From contig NC_008816.1 in NCBI RefSeq assembly GCF_000015645.1, positions 1,488,001-1,552,000 of the forward strand: DNA of 64,000 nt. Direction: 5' to 3'. How positions within the stretch are numbered: the first letter of the stretch is position 1; each line of letters opens with the position of its first letter. The stretch comes from Prochlorococcus marinus str. AS9601 (GTDB taxonomy: Bacteria; Cyanobacteriota; Cyanobacteriia; PCC-6307; Cyanobiaceae). Below, piece by piece: positions 39,979-48,681 of the stretch. A model generated the notes under the pieces. That model saw only the letters and a list, made by a program, of their open reading frames with translations, searched no databases and had not been told where the DNA came from. Position numbers and translations under genes: made by a program.

Positions 39979-41232
39979 TTATTCACTAAAACCTTCTATT
40001 AATTCTTTAGTTGAATAAATACCCACAAAAGGAGCTGTAATCTCTTTTATTACACCAGTAGTTTTTCCAAAAAAACTACTTTTCACTGATATTAAATCGT
40101 CTTTTTTTAAATAAGGATTTCTTTTGGATCCTCTTTTTGCATTTGCAGAATAAGAAATATTTTTTTTAATAACTCTTCCATTGTTCGAGTACCTTATAAG
40201 AACAATTTTTCCCGAGAGAGGTTTTATCGGTCCAGTCAAATCAATAGCATCTGATAGGACAGCTTCAATGGGGAGTTTTACCACTCCAGTAGTTTCAACT
40301 CTACCAAAAAGACTTACTGTAATAAATTTTGGAGTAATACCAGATAAAATCGATTTTGGTATTTGATTTGTATTAGCTTTACTCAGTTTTGGAAAGAATA
40401 AACTATCTCCATCAAATATACGTATATCGTTAGTAGTATCTGATGAATTTATATAAGTACTAAAATCAATAATCGCTCTCTTTTTGCCTCCGCCTTTTCC
40501 AAGAGGTACATCTCTTATAATTTCAATTCTAGATAAATCAGTTAGTGAAGTTATGCCACCAGCTTTTCTAATTACATCAGAAATAGTAGTTAGATTTTCA
40601 CTTGATCTTTTGACTTCTAAATCTTGTGAAGATTGATTATCTGATTGCAAATTTTGACTTAAATCTGATTGCTCATTGTAATTTTCTATCAATGAATCCA
40701 ACTCAGAATTATCTTTTTTTTCTAAAGTTATCCTTGAAGGTGATGAATAAGCAGAAAATTTGTAAAAACCAGGATTCCTCAACTCACCTCTTGCTAATAC
40801 TCTAATACTTTTAAATACTGCGATCTTTACTTTTATTTCTGGATCAATAAGAAAATCATCGTATCTTTTTTCTAATAAAGTTTTTAATTCAGACTTTGTT
40901 AGTCCTCTTACAAATGTTTCATCCAACATTGGTAAGAATAATTCTCCCTCTTCATTAACTGTATAAACTCCACTTAATTCAACCGCAGGATAAAATTCTA
41001 AAGAAATTGAATCGCCAGTATCAAAAATGTAATCCTCTAATTCATTTCTTGATTCTAAATATTCTATTTCTATTTGATTATTCTTTGAATTAGTAGAATT
41101 ATTCGTATCTGCTTTAGATATATTAAATGTCAAAAATAATAAAAATACATTAAAAATTAAAAAAGGTTGAAATTTCCTTTTTAAAGAAAAAATTTCAGTT
41201 AATTTATTGTCAAAGACTTTTAGTAAAATCAA
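39979..41232 (-). CDS. polysaccharide export protein (Wza-like, SLBB domain)
   Basis: A 417-residue exported protein. A long basic N-terminus and the helix FLIFNVFLLFLTFNISKADT look like a signal peptide with cleavage near residue 42; no lipobox Cys is present. Next comes a Poly_export domain (YIFDTGDSISLEFYP, GELFLPMLDETFVRGLTKSEL), a Ser/Asn-rich linker, and SLBB domains (DVIRKAGGITSLTDLSRIEI; SDAIDLTGPIKPLSGKI). It probably guides polysaccharide across the outer membrane or periplasm. No polymerase or glycosyltransferases adjoin. It stands alone between tRNA-Cys and a tRNA-Cys-like remnant. Confidence 0.82.
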   Translation of the reverse strand: MILLKVFDNKLTEIFSLKRKFQPFLIFNVFLLFLTFNISKADTNNSTNSKNNQIEIEYLESRNELEDYIFDTGDSISLEFYPAVELSGVYTVNEEGELFLPMLDETFVRGLTKSELKTLLEKRYDDFLIDPEIKVKIAVFKSIRVLARGELRNPGFYKFSAYSSPSRITLEKKDNSELDSLIENYNEQSDLSQNLQSDNQSSQDLEVKRSSENLTTISDVIRKAGGITSLTDLSRIEIIRDVPLGKGGGKKRAIIDFSTYINSSDTTNDIRIFDGDSLFFPKLSKANTNQIPKSILSGITPKFITVSLFGRVETTGVVKLPIEAVLSDAIDLTGPIKPLSGKIVLIRYSNNGRVIKKNISYSANAKRGSKRNPYLKKDDLISVKSSFFGKTTGVIKEITAPFVGIYSTKELIEGFSE

Positions 41233-41347
41233 CTTCTTAAAAAACTCAATTTAAGACAAAATCATATTCCTACTTTTCTATACTAATAGAAATATATTTA
41301 TCCATACTCTCTTTTTTTATCATCTAAAGTCAATAGTTAAAACCTTT

Positions 41348-41365
41348 TAAACTTTTAAAAGTTTA
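41348..41365. repeat. 18-bp perfect palindrome
   Basis: TAAACTTTTAAAAGTTTA is its own reverse complement. It lies 116 bp upstream of the polysaccharide export gene, so it could be an operator or a weak terminator. AT-only palindromes arise easily in DNA of this composition, so significance is uncertain. Confidence 0.4.
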
Positions 41366-41560
41366 TTAGAAATCAATTTACACTGAATATTGTTTTTGTA
41401 TTTTTCTAATTAATCCTTGCTGTCCAGAGTGCAATTTCGTATTCAATAAAAATCAAACAAAGTTATTAATAATGAGATTTATGGAAAGCAAACAGACAGC
41501 AAGTTACGGATAATATTTTAGAAGTTAGTAATAGCTTACTACTTTAAAAGATAAACCTTA

Positions 41561-41580
41561 TTCGAATCTGGGTCCCCCCT
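41561..41580 (+). repeat. tRNA-Cys 3'-end-like remnant (candidate att site)
   Basis: TTCGAATCTGGGT (41561-41573) exactly repeats the T-loop and 3' T-stem of tRNA-Cys (39766-39778), and the following CCCCCC replaces GCCGCC of the acceptor. No anticodon or D-arm precedes it, so it is not a functional tRNA. A partial tRNA 3' end at this distance, same orientation, is what a past integration at tRNA-Cys would leave. Confidence 0.5.
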
Positions 41581-41681
41581 GTTTTAATTTTTTTCACATT
41601 TAATAATGAAATTTTCGAAAATACTCAATCTTAAATAGACGGTAAAAAGTTTCAATTATTTATATAAAAATTTGAACTATT

Positions 41682-41849
41682 TTAGTAATCATTATCTGCT
41701 ACACACATCCCTAAACATCTAACACCATTTGATGCAGTCCTTTTGCAATGATTACATAAAATAGGATCTTTCTCTGAAGAAGGGTTAATCTTTGAAATAT
41801 TTATATTCTTAAAACTTATTAAATCTTGTGTTGAATCAAATAGAGCCAT
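41682..41849 (-). CDS. small cysteine-containing hypothetical protein
   Basis: A 55-residue protein starting MALFDSTQDLISFKN. The C-terminal half has CNHCKRTASNGVRCLGMC, four cysteines and a histidine spaced like a small zinc ribbon or metal-binding knuckle, and ends VADNDY. I choose the ATG at 41849 because it follows the upstream gene's stop (TAG) by one base, a usual coupled start; the frame is open further upstream but overlaps that gene. Function unknown; it looks conserved-type and not random because of the Cys pattern. Confidence 0.65.
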   Translation of the reverse strand: MALFDSTQDLISFKNINISKINPSSEKDPILCNHCKRTASNGVRCLGMCVADNDY

Positions 41850-41850
41850 T

Positions 41851-42480
41851 CTAGGTATCATCACTTGAGTCGATACTAACAACAAGTGAAGCATTTGTGT
41901 TGGAAGAGGGTATATCCATGATTTTTACAGTTTCTTTAGGCTCATCAATAACTTGATTTTCTTCAGTACTCTCATCAACTGCACAAGCTTCAAGAGCCTC
42001 TCGAAGTAGTGAATCAAAAGTTGCACCTGGCAATCTATGTCTAGCAACCTCAAGAAAAGTTCTCGGTAGCGATTCGGATGCAGCATCTCGTAAAGCAGGA
42101 TTATTTTTTCTATGTTCTTGTTCTTCCTCAATTGATTTAATAAACCTCAGTGTGACATCTCTTTTGGTAGATGCTTTTATCAGCGTATCGTTTTCAGGAT
42201 TACTAACATTAGGCTCATTTTCAAGATCGCTAAGTCTTTTTTCCAAACTATTTAAAACTTCATTAGCTTCTTTACTAATATGCGCTAATTGACCATCCGA
42301 CAAATTAGGTAAATCAGCAACAAAAACTTTCCCATGATCCCTTAGCGTCAAAAAAGTTGGTCTTGGACCCTGAGCCTGTCTACTCATTGATTCAGAATTA
42401 TTACCTAATGGTCTTTTGGGAGGTGTAGGGCCAGCTGAACTACGTCTACGTGTAATTCTTTGATTATTTGCAAAGGGCAT
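41851..42480 (-). CDS. conserved hypothetical protein, 209 residues
   Basis: Not recognised. The N-terminus is basic and proline/glutamine-rich (RITRRRSSAGPTPPKRP), probably disordered. Residues about 40-110 read LRDHGKVFVADLPNLSDGQLAHISKEANEVL and appear helical, with a coiled-coil-like stretch (NSLEKRLSDLENE). The C-terminus is acidic and Ser/Asp-rich. No membrane span. It is followed one base later by the small Cys protein, so the two form an operon. Probably picocyanobacteria-specific. Confidence 0.7.
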   Translation of the reverse strand: MPFANNQRITRRRSSAGPTPPKRPLGNNSESMSRQAQGPRPTFLTLRDHGKVFVADLPNLSDGQLAHISKEANEVLNSLEKRLSDLENEPNVSNPENDTLIKASTKRDVTLRFIKSIEEEQEHRKNNPALRDAASESLPRTFLEVARHRLPGATFDSLLREALEACAVDESTEENQVIDEPKETVKIMDIPSSNTNASLVVSIDSSDDT

Positions 42481-42613
42481 TGAATAAAAGGTTAAATCTT
42501 AATACTTAAACTTCCGATATAATTCGGCGGTAATTTTATTATATTACACCTAACTTTTTCATTTGGGTATAAAAAATAATTTTTTAAAACTCATTAAAAG
42601 AAGATAAAAAAAT

Positions 42614-43657
42614 TTAAGTTAAAATTTCTGGCAAAAATTTACTAATCGTTGAATCATTTTTTCGAACTATCTTTCCAATTTCCCAACTATCTATTTCATT
42701 ATCTTTACAGATATTTAATATCGGATCCTTAAATTGTTTATCAATAATTAAACAAAATCCTACTCCAAGATTGAAAGTATTCCAAAAATCTTTTTCAGGA
42801 ATCGATCCTTTCTCTTTGAGGAATTTAAATATAATAGGTATTTCCCAAGAACCGGTATCTACATAAGGAATAAAATCAGAAGGCATACATCTTGGTAAAT
42901 TTTCTGGAATTCCTCCCCCAGTAATATGAGACATTGCTTTAATTTCTATATTTTCAGTTAACATTTGGTTAATCACATTATTATAAATTTTTGTAGGTTT
43001 CAATAACTCATCATAAAAATTTAAGTGAAAAACTTTTTCAAATTCTTTATCTATTTGATTATTATTTTGAATAATTTTTCTTACTAAACTAAAGCCGTTA
43101 CTATGAACTCCATTACTTTTTAAAGCAATTATTAAGTCATTTTCAGATACTTTTTTACCATTAATAAGCTTATCCTCATCAACTATTCCAACACAAAATC
43201 CTGCAAGATCATACTTATTTTTTGAATAAAATCCAGGCATCTCAGCAGTTTCTCCGCCGAGTAATGAACAGTTATTTTCTCCGCAGCCATGTGAAATTCC
43301 CTTAACAACCCTCAATAATTGATTCTTATCAAGTTTACCAGTAGCAATATAATCCAAAAAAAATAAAGGTTTTGCCCCACTTGTAATAATATCATTCATA
43401 CACATAGCAACTAAATCAATACCAACCTCAAAGTGGAAGTTTTTACTTTGGGCTAATTCTAATTTTGTTCCAACACCATCAGTTCCTGAAACAAGAACTG
43501 GTTTTTTAAAACTATCGATAGGAATTCTAAACAAACCTCCAAACCCACCAATACCCTCAATCACATTAGATGTATGTGTTCCTTCAACTGCCTGTTTAAT
43601 TTCGGAAACAAATTCTCGCCCAGCTTCTATATCAACACCTGATGTTTTGTAATCCAT
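42614..43657 (-). CDS. purM: phosphoribosylformylglycinamidine cyclo-ligase (AIR synthase)
   Basis: Closes the imidazole ring in purine synthesis. The 347-residue product has DYKTSGVDIEAGREFV at the start, LVSGTDGVGTKLELAQ, the MCMNDIITSGAKPLFFLDYIA block, LLGGETAEMPGFY and MSHITGGGIPENLPR. Complete and normal in length. Divergent from panC-cmk with a 98-bp shared promoter region. Confidence 0.97.
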   Translation of the reverse strand: MDYKTSGVDIEAGREFVSEIKQAVEGTHTSNVIEGIGGFGGLFRIPIDSFKKPVLVSGTDGVGTKLELAQSKNFHFEVGIDLVAMCMNDIITSGAKPLFFLDYIATGKLDKNQLLRVVKGISHGCGENNCSLLGGETAEMPGFYSKNKYDLAGFCVGIVDEDKLINGKKVSENDLIIALKSNGVHSNGFSLVRKIIQNNNQIDKEFEKVFHLNFYDELLKPTKIYNNVINQMLTENIEIKAMSHITGGGIPENLPRCMPSDFIPYVDTGSWEIPIIFKFLKEKGSIPEKDFWNTFNLGVGFCLIIDKQFKDPILNICKDNEIDSWEIGKIVRKNDSTISKFLPEILT

Positions 43658-43755
43658 GAAATAAAAATGATAGACTTTCTCTATATAGATCTTCCTCCTA
43701 AGATTGATTTTGTCCAGTAATTATTTATCAAATAGATTTATTTTTTAAAAACAAA

Positions 43756-45285
43756 GTGAAGAAGTTAATCATAAGGAAAACTGAAGAAATAGAAAATTGG
43801 AGGAAAGATATAGATAGTGAAATTAACTTCATTCCAACAATGGGTAATCTTCATGATGGACATATAAAACTAATATCAACAGCAAAAAATGACAATTCTA
43901 ATATTAATTTGGTAAGTATTTTTATTAATCCACTTCAATTTGATAACAAGTTGGATTTAGAGAATTACCCTAAAACAATTGATAATGATATAAATATCTC
44001 CTTTTCAAATGGTGCAGATGCCATCTTCATCCCAAGTAATGAAGATATATATCCACCGAATAATAATATTAGCTTCCTAAAAGCTCCAATAGAATTATCT
44101 TCTGCATTATGTGGATTAAATCGAATTGGACATTTTGATGGCGTTTGCACAGTAGTTTATAGATTACTTAATCTCATCAAGCCAAAAAATCTTTACTTAG
44201 GAGAAAAAGATTGGCAACAACTTTTAATTTTAAAAAATCTTGTCCTAAGAAAGAAATTAAATATTGCTATAAAATCTATTCCTACACAAAGAGATTTTGA
44301 TGGGATTCCTTTAAGTTCTCGTAATGTACATTTATCAAAAAACGAAAGAAAATTGATTAGTTTTTTTTCAAGGGAGTTATTAGAAGCAAAAAAAAATTTT
44401 CAAAAAGAAAAAAAGATCAATTTAAAAGAAATAATTAAAAAGCTATCAGAAAAAAAAATTTCAATTGAATATTTAGAACATTTGCACCCTTATACACTCC
44501 AAAAAGCAAAAATTGAGGATAATATTTCGTTACTGGCTGGTGCGATAAGATGTGGAGAGACAAGATTAATTGATCACGTTTTTCTTATGAAAAGAAGGCC
44601 AATTATTGCAATTGATGGTCCTGCAGGGTCTGGTAAGAGTACTGTAACAAAGTTAATAGCAAAGAAACTTAAACTTTTATATTTAGATACTGGAGCAATG
44701 TATAGGGCATTGAGTTGGCTCATCATAAAAGAAAATATTGATTTTAAAAAAGAAAATAAATTACAGAACATTCTTAAAGATATATCTATTGTTTTCAAAT
44801 CGAATACAAGTTCACATCAGGATGTTTATGTTAACAACTACTGTGTTACTGAAGAAATTAGGTCGCAAAAGATAAGTTCCATCGTTTCTAAAATTTCTTC
44901 TATAAAAGAAGTACGAGAATTCTTAGTAGAAGAACAAAGAAAAATTGGAGAATCAGGCGGACTTGTAGCTGAGGGAAGAGATATAGGAACTACTGTTTTT
45001 CCTCATGCAGAACTTAAAATATTTTTAACTGCTAGCATCGATGAAAGAGCAAAAAGAAGAAAATCTGATAAAAATAGTAAAGACTTACAAGAAATAGACC
45101 TTCATAAATTAAAAGAACTTATAAAGCAAAGAGATTCTGAAGATTCCAATAGGAAAATTTCACCTCTAATAAAAGCGAATGACGCAATAGAAATTATTAC
45201 GGATGGATATTCAATTAATGAGGTAGTGGATAAAATTATCGATCTTTATAATGACAAGATTCCTAAAGAGAGTGAGATCAAATAA
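43756..45285 (+). CDS. panC/cmk: bifunctional pantoate--beta-alanine ligase / cytidylate kinase
   Basis: One 509-residue protein with two enzymes. Residues 1-275 are PanC (pantothenate synthetase): TMGNLHDGHIKLI at 28-40 holds the HIGH-type site, with GHFDGVCTVV, YLGEKDWQQL and PLSSRN. Residues 280-500 are cytidylate kinase: P-loop AIDGPAGSGKSTVT (GPAGSGKS 288-295), LDTGAMYRALSWL and EGRDIGTTVFPHA. The start is GTG. This fusion is known in cyanobacteria and links CoA and pyrimidine metabolism. There is no stop between the domains. Confidence 0.95.
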   Translation: MKKLIIRKTEEIENWRKDIDSEINFIPTMGNLHDGHIKLISTAKNDNSNINLVSIFINPLQFDNKLDLENYPKTIDNDINISFSNGADAIFIPSNEDIYPPNNNISFLKAPIELSSALCGLNRIGHFDGVCTVVYRLLNLIKPKNLYLGEKDWQQLLILKNLVLRKKLNIAIKSIPTQRDFDGIPLSSRNVHLSKNERKLISFFSRELLEAKKNFQKEKKINLKEIIKKLSEKKISIEYLEHLHPYTLQKAKIEDNISLLAGAIRCGETRLIDHVFLMKRRPIIAIDGPAGSGKSTVTKLIAKKLKLLYLDTGAMYRALSWLIIKENIDFKKENKLQNILKDISIVFKSNTSSHQDVYVNNYCVTEEIRSQKISSIVSKISSIKEVREFLVEEQRKIGESGGLVAEGRDIGTTVFPHAELKIFLTASIDERAKRRKSDKNSKDLQEIDLHKLKELIKQRDSEDSNRKISPLIKANDAIEIITDGYSINEVVDKIIDLYNDKIPKESEIK

Positions 45286-45287
45286 AT

Positions 45288-45761
45288 TCAAGAAATACTT
45301 TCCAAAAAACCGCTTACAGAGTCTTCTAAAATATCAAGGACATAATCGAAGCCCTCATCACCTCCAAAATATGGGTCAGGAACTTCTTGCTCATTAAAAA
45401 CTGATCTAAAATTTTGTATTTTTTTAATTGATGCAAAACCAGTTGAAGCTGTTCTATTTTTAAGATCTTGAATATTTCTAAAATTTGAATCGTCCATCGC
45501 AAGAATATAGTTAAATTCGCCAAAATCTTTGCTAGTAATTTGACGAGCTCTGCTTAAGATATGTATATCTCTTCTTTCTGCCGCAATTCTCATCCTTGAG
45601 TCAGCTTTTTTTCCAATATGCCAACTCCCAGTTCCAGCAGAATCTACAATAAAGCCATCGGTTAGTCCTTTGTTTTCAAGTAGACTTATAAAGATAGCTT
45701 CTGCTGCAGGAGACCTACAAATATTTCCCAAACATACAAAAAGAACAGAAATTTTATTCAT
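45288..45761 (-). CDS. low-molecular-weight protein tyrosine phosphatase
   Basis: A 157-residue Cys-based phosphatase. The P-loop is VCLGNICRSP with nucleophile Cys10 and Arg16 (CX5R), near the N-terminus as in the LMW-PTP family; the general acid is Asp in VPDPYFGG near residue 127. In bacteria such enzymes often act on tyrosine kinases of polysaccharide export; whether it pairs with the export protein 4 kb away is speculation. It converges with panC-cmk and lies just beyond pebB. Confidence 0.9.
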   Translation of the reverse strand: MNKISVLFVCLGNICRSPAAEAIFISLLENKGLTDGFIVDSAGTGSWHIGKKADSRMRIAAERRDIHILSRARQITSKDFGEFNYILAMDDSNFRNIQDLKNRTASTGFASIKKIQNFRSVFNEQEVPDPYFGGDEGFDYVLDILEDSVSGFLESIS

Positions 45762-45793
45762 ATGATTTCAAATTCCAATAAATTATAAGACTT

Positions 45794-46555
45794 TTAAGTA
45801 GTAAATAAAACTTCTTCAATTAAAGATTCAGTAAATTCTTGACCAAACAAACTCGACAACATTGGTCTTGCTGGATCGTTATCTCTTCTATAATTTAAAT
45901 AATTAATTTGACCATTTGTTAATTCTTTTTGTAGTTCAATATTGACTTCTTTGCTTTCGAAAAGAATTTCCAAATACAAATCAAGATATTCCTTAAATGA
46001 AGTATACAGCTGATTAGTAATTAAAAAATCACTCCTTTCTTCTTTTGGTAATTTTGACCATATTACTCCTGGAGAAAAAAATCTAGCTACATCAGCAGAC
46101 ATTTTTTCAGCTAATGGGAGTGATGAATGACAATGATTTTTAAGTTTTATAAGTTTTTCTAATAAATCATTATTGTATTGATTTTGTATTTTTAATGAAG
46201 GCTGAAAATCTAACACTAATAAATAACTATTAGGTAGAGAAACAAAATCTACTCCAAAAAATGGGACATTATAAATAGTATTAGGAATAATTAAAAAATT
46301 CAAAACAGAATAATTTGGACTATTTATGCAAACTGCCCTTGCGAATTTAATTCTTTTTTTATGCGTTACACCCCAAGTAGATAGATTCACATTTTTTTTT
46401 GATTTTTTTGAACCATAAGTTGAATCTTTATAAGAATATTCCGAGGGTATTGTTTTTTCTAAGCAGTTATATTTACTTAAATTATTTGTTAAATATTTTA
46501 AAAAATTATGCCATCTCCAATCTGGCCTATAAAAAATAGTATCTTGTATTAACAT
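45794..46555 (-). CDS. pebB: phycoerythrobilin:ferredoxin oxidoreductase
   Basis: A ferredoxin-dependent bilin reductase that turns 15,16-dihydrobiliverdin into phycoerythrobilin. The 253-residue product has [20 protein letters not shown] with the catalytic-type Asp, [12 protein letters not shown], and [18 protein letters not shown] with the second conserved Asp. The second position, right after pebA, and sequence type both point to PebB. It follows pebA with no gap. Prochlorococcus enzymes of this type have been shown to be active. Confidence 0.93.
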   Translation of the reverse strand: MLIQDTIFYRPDWRWHNFLKYLTNNLSKYNCLEKTIPSEYSYKDSTYGSKKSKKNVNLSTWGVTHKKRIKFARAVCINSPNYSVLNFLIIPNTIYNVPFFGVDFVSLPNSYLLVLDFQPSLKIQNQYNNDLLEKLIKLKNHCHSSLPLAEKMSADVARFFSPGVIWSKLPKEERSDFLITNQLYTSFKEYLDLYLEILFESKEVNIELQKELTNGQINYLNYRRDNDPARPMLSSLFGQEFTESLIEEVLFTT

Positions 46556-47266
46556 TCAATGAATAATCTCATTATTTAGTGTAAATAGAAATTTATTGAT
46601 AAATTTTTTTGTCCATTTTTCTCCAAAAAAAGATTTAAACAATTTATCTGCAGGGTCTTTTTCAAAACTGTACTTATCATATTTAATTTGATTAATCTTT
46701 ATTTCTTCTGAATTTAAAAATTGATTAACAGGATTCGATTTATAAATGTTCAAATAATTATTTACAAATGAATGGAATATATCATTTAAATCTCTATCAA
46801 GATTTAATTTATTTCCTCTACATATAATCACCCATGGGGAAAAATACTTTTTTGAATCATATATATTCTTCATTTTATTATTATCAAATGCAGAATATTC
46901 TTCTTTAATAATACCTAAACTTGAACAATATTTTTCAAGATATTTGCTTTCTTGAATTAAAGGTTGATAATCAAGTATTGCTAATAACTTTTGAGAAGTT
47001 CCAAACCATAAAATATCAGCTCCTAAAATAGGCAATTCACTTTCAAAATTAGGATATGCGACCGTATTAAACACTTGCAGTTTTTTGCCACCATCTAATC
47101 TTGTTATTCGCCACTTTCTATATTCTGGAGATGAAAAAAGCCAATTTTTAATAATATATTTTGAGTCTTCATTGTGATGTTCTTTGAATTCACTAGATAT
47201 TTGTACTTCATGTCCATTTAATTGATCAATATTGGTTTTAAGGAAATCAACTAATGAATCAAACAT
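46556..47266 (-). CDS. pebA: 15,16-dihydrobiliverdin:ferredoxin oxidoreductase
   Basis: PebA reduces biliverdin IXa at the 15,16 bond. The 236-residue product has [35 protein letters not shown] with the conserved Asp, SPWVIICRG and [16 protein letters not shown]. It abuts pebB and lies five bases after ho1, so heme oxygenase, PebA and PebB are made together and could channel product. Confidence 0.93.
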   Translation of the reverse strand: MFDSLVDFLKTNIDQLNGHEVQISSEFKEHHNEDSKYIIKNWLFSSPEYRKWRITRLDGGKKLQVFNTVAYPNFESELPILGADILWFGTSQKLLAILDYQPLIQESKYLEKYCSSLGIIKEEYSAFDNNKMKNIYDSKKYFSPWVIICRGNKLNLDRDLNDIFHSFVNNYLNIYKSNPVNQFLNSEEIKINQIKYDKYSFEKDPADKLFKSFFGEKWTKKFINKFLFTLNNEIIH

Positions 47267-47271
47267 AAATA

Positions 47272-47982
47272 TTAGGTCTCGGTACTTCCTTTCCTAACTT
47301 TTTTTGTAATGTAATTGAATACAATCTTGCCTAAAACAGCAATCAAGTTTCCTTCAAGCTCCTTAAACATTTTCATATTGTAAGTAAAAGCTTGATTAGC
47401 TTCATCAATAATTTGATCAGCCGTCTTTTGATTTATAGGAAGTTGATTCAAAGTAAGGGAATATTCTTCCTTGAATTTCTTTTCATCAGCAATTAATTCA
47501 AACTCATAAAAATTTAAACCATCATTTCCCTGCAAATTTAATGCTTTTTTAGCGATCCTTTTCAAGATTTGCCCCCCAGATAAATCTCCTATGTAGCGAG
47601 TGTAGTGGTGACCAACTAAGAGCTCTGGTGAATTTTTAGCGACCTCTCGTATTCTTTCAACATATTCTTTTGCTGAATGAGAAATATTAATTTCGTTCTT
47701 CCAGTTTTCACCAAAATAAAATTTAAGATCATTTACAAGAGTTTCTTTCCTGAATAATGATTTAAAACCTATAGGTTTTATTACGGGATGTTCCTCATTT
47801 ACCAGTCTTTCAATTTCTTCTTCCATAGCTGCATAAACAAAATATAAATCACTAATTAATTTTCTATAAGATTTTTTTTCAACAACTCCTTTTAAAAAAC
47901 AAGCCACAAAGCCAGTATTTTCTGCCATAGTATGGGATTTTTTTGTCCCTTCTCTTAATTGTCCTGCAAGAGCAACTGCCAT
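47272..47982 (-). CDS. ho1: heme oxygenase
   Basis: Opens heme to biliverdin IXa using O2 and ferredoxin. The 236-residue soluble product starts [18 protein letters not shown], with the proximal His in KKSHTMAE, and has the signature [21 protein letters not shown]. No C-terminal membrane anchor, as expected for the cyanobacterial form. First gene of the ho1-pebA-pebB cluster. Confidence 0.96.
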   Translation of the reverse strand: MAVALAGQLREGTKKSHTMAENTGFVACFLKGVVEKKSYRKLISDLYFVYAAMEEEIERLVNEEHPVIKPIGFKSLFRKETLVNDLKFYFGENWKNEINISHSAKEYVERIREVAKNSPELLVGHHYTRYIGDLSGGQILKRIAKKALNLQGNDGLNFYEFELIADEKKFKEEYSLTLNQLPINQKTADQIIDEANQAFTYNMKMFKELEGNLIAVLGKIVFNYITKKVRKGSTET

Positions 47983-48039
47983 ATATTTTGAATTATTTTT
48001 GTAAGTGTATTTAATCTACAAGGAAAATACATAAAACAG

Positions 48040-48471
48040 CTAATTTTTGTTACCAGCGGATGTTGTAGAGAACAGCTTATAAAGTTCCTTACAAACCAAA
48101 AACAGGTTATCTTTTTGTTCCTTTTGCGGTAGATGAGTACCAGTCATTTCCCAATCACCGATGGTAGCCACTCTCCATCTCTCGGAGGGAACAATCATAC
48201 CTCGCATTATTATTCCCAACAATTTCGGAACTCTGCCATTTTTATCATTTTCAACTCTTAATTGTAAAAGTATTGCTCTACATTCAATAAGAGGACTCCA
48301 ACCAGGGAAATGAAAAGCAAAATCAATAGTATCTTGCATATATTCATTATTTGAATTATCCCAGGGACTAAAGTTTACGCTTGCATCTGGAAAATATTTC
48401 CGAAACAAAGCTGCAGTGGAAGCAATTTTATTAGCTATTTCAACATTACTTACATTTGAACTCGCATTCAT
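48040..48471 (-). CDS. conserved hypothetical protein, 143 residues
   Basis: I do not recognise it. It is soluble, with WxP/WSP-rich segments (FSPWDNSNNEYMQDTIDFAFHFPGW) and a strand-rich centre (ECRAILLQLRVENDKNGRVPKL). The last 35 residues are helical. It lies 57 bases upstream of ho1 on the same strand and could be the first gene of the bilin operon; that link is positional only. Confidence 0.65.
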   Translation of the reverse strand: MNASSNVSNVEIANKIASTAALFRKYFPDASVNFSPWDNSNNEYMQDTIDFAFHFPGWSPLIECRAILLQLRVENDKNGRVPKLLGIIMRGMIVPSERWRVATIGDWEMTGTHLPQKEQKDNLFLVCKELYKLFSTTSAGNKN

Positions 48472-48681
48472 AAGTAGCTGAGTATTTTTTTGAAAATGAC
48501 ATAATTTGCTCTAACTTGCTTATTAACTACTTTTTCTTTTAATAAAGATGTTGAAATGCTGATCAATAAACTATTCTCTATTCACATTTGAATAATTAAT
48601 TTCTAGGTTTTAAAGAAAATAACTCATCGCAAATTACAATACGAGGAACTTTAATGAGTTATCTTTTATTAATTCAATGCT

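Larger units (their letters stand above)
41233..41681. other. 449-bp non-coding stretch beside the export gene
   Basis: The longest gene-free stretch in the window. It holds an 18-bp palindrome at 41348-41365, a 10-mer GACAGCAAGT (41495-41504) that also occurs at 39874-39883 just beyond tRNA-Cys, and a tRNA T-arm-like remnant at 41561-41580. The export gene's promoter must lie in the first part. No convincing open frame; an ATG at 41473 runs only 13 codons. Confidence 0.6.

Noticed and set aside
48472-48681. NtcA site upstream of icd
   Set aside because: icd is a known NtcA target in some cyanobacteria, but I found no GTA-N8-TAC match in this stretch.
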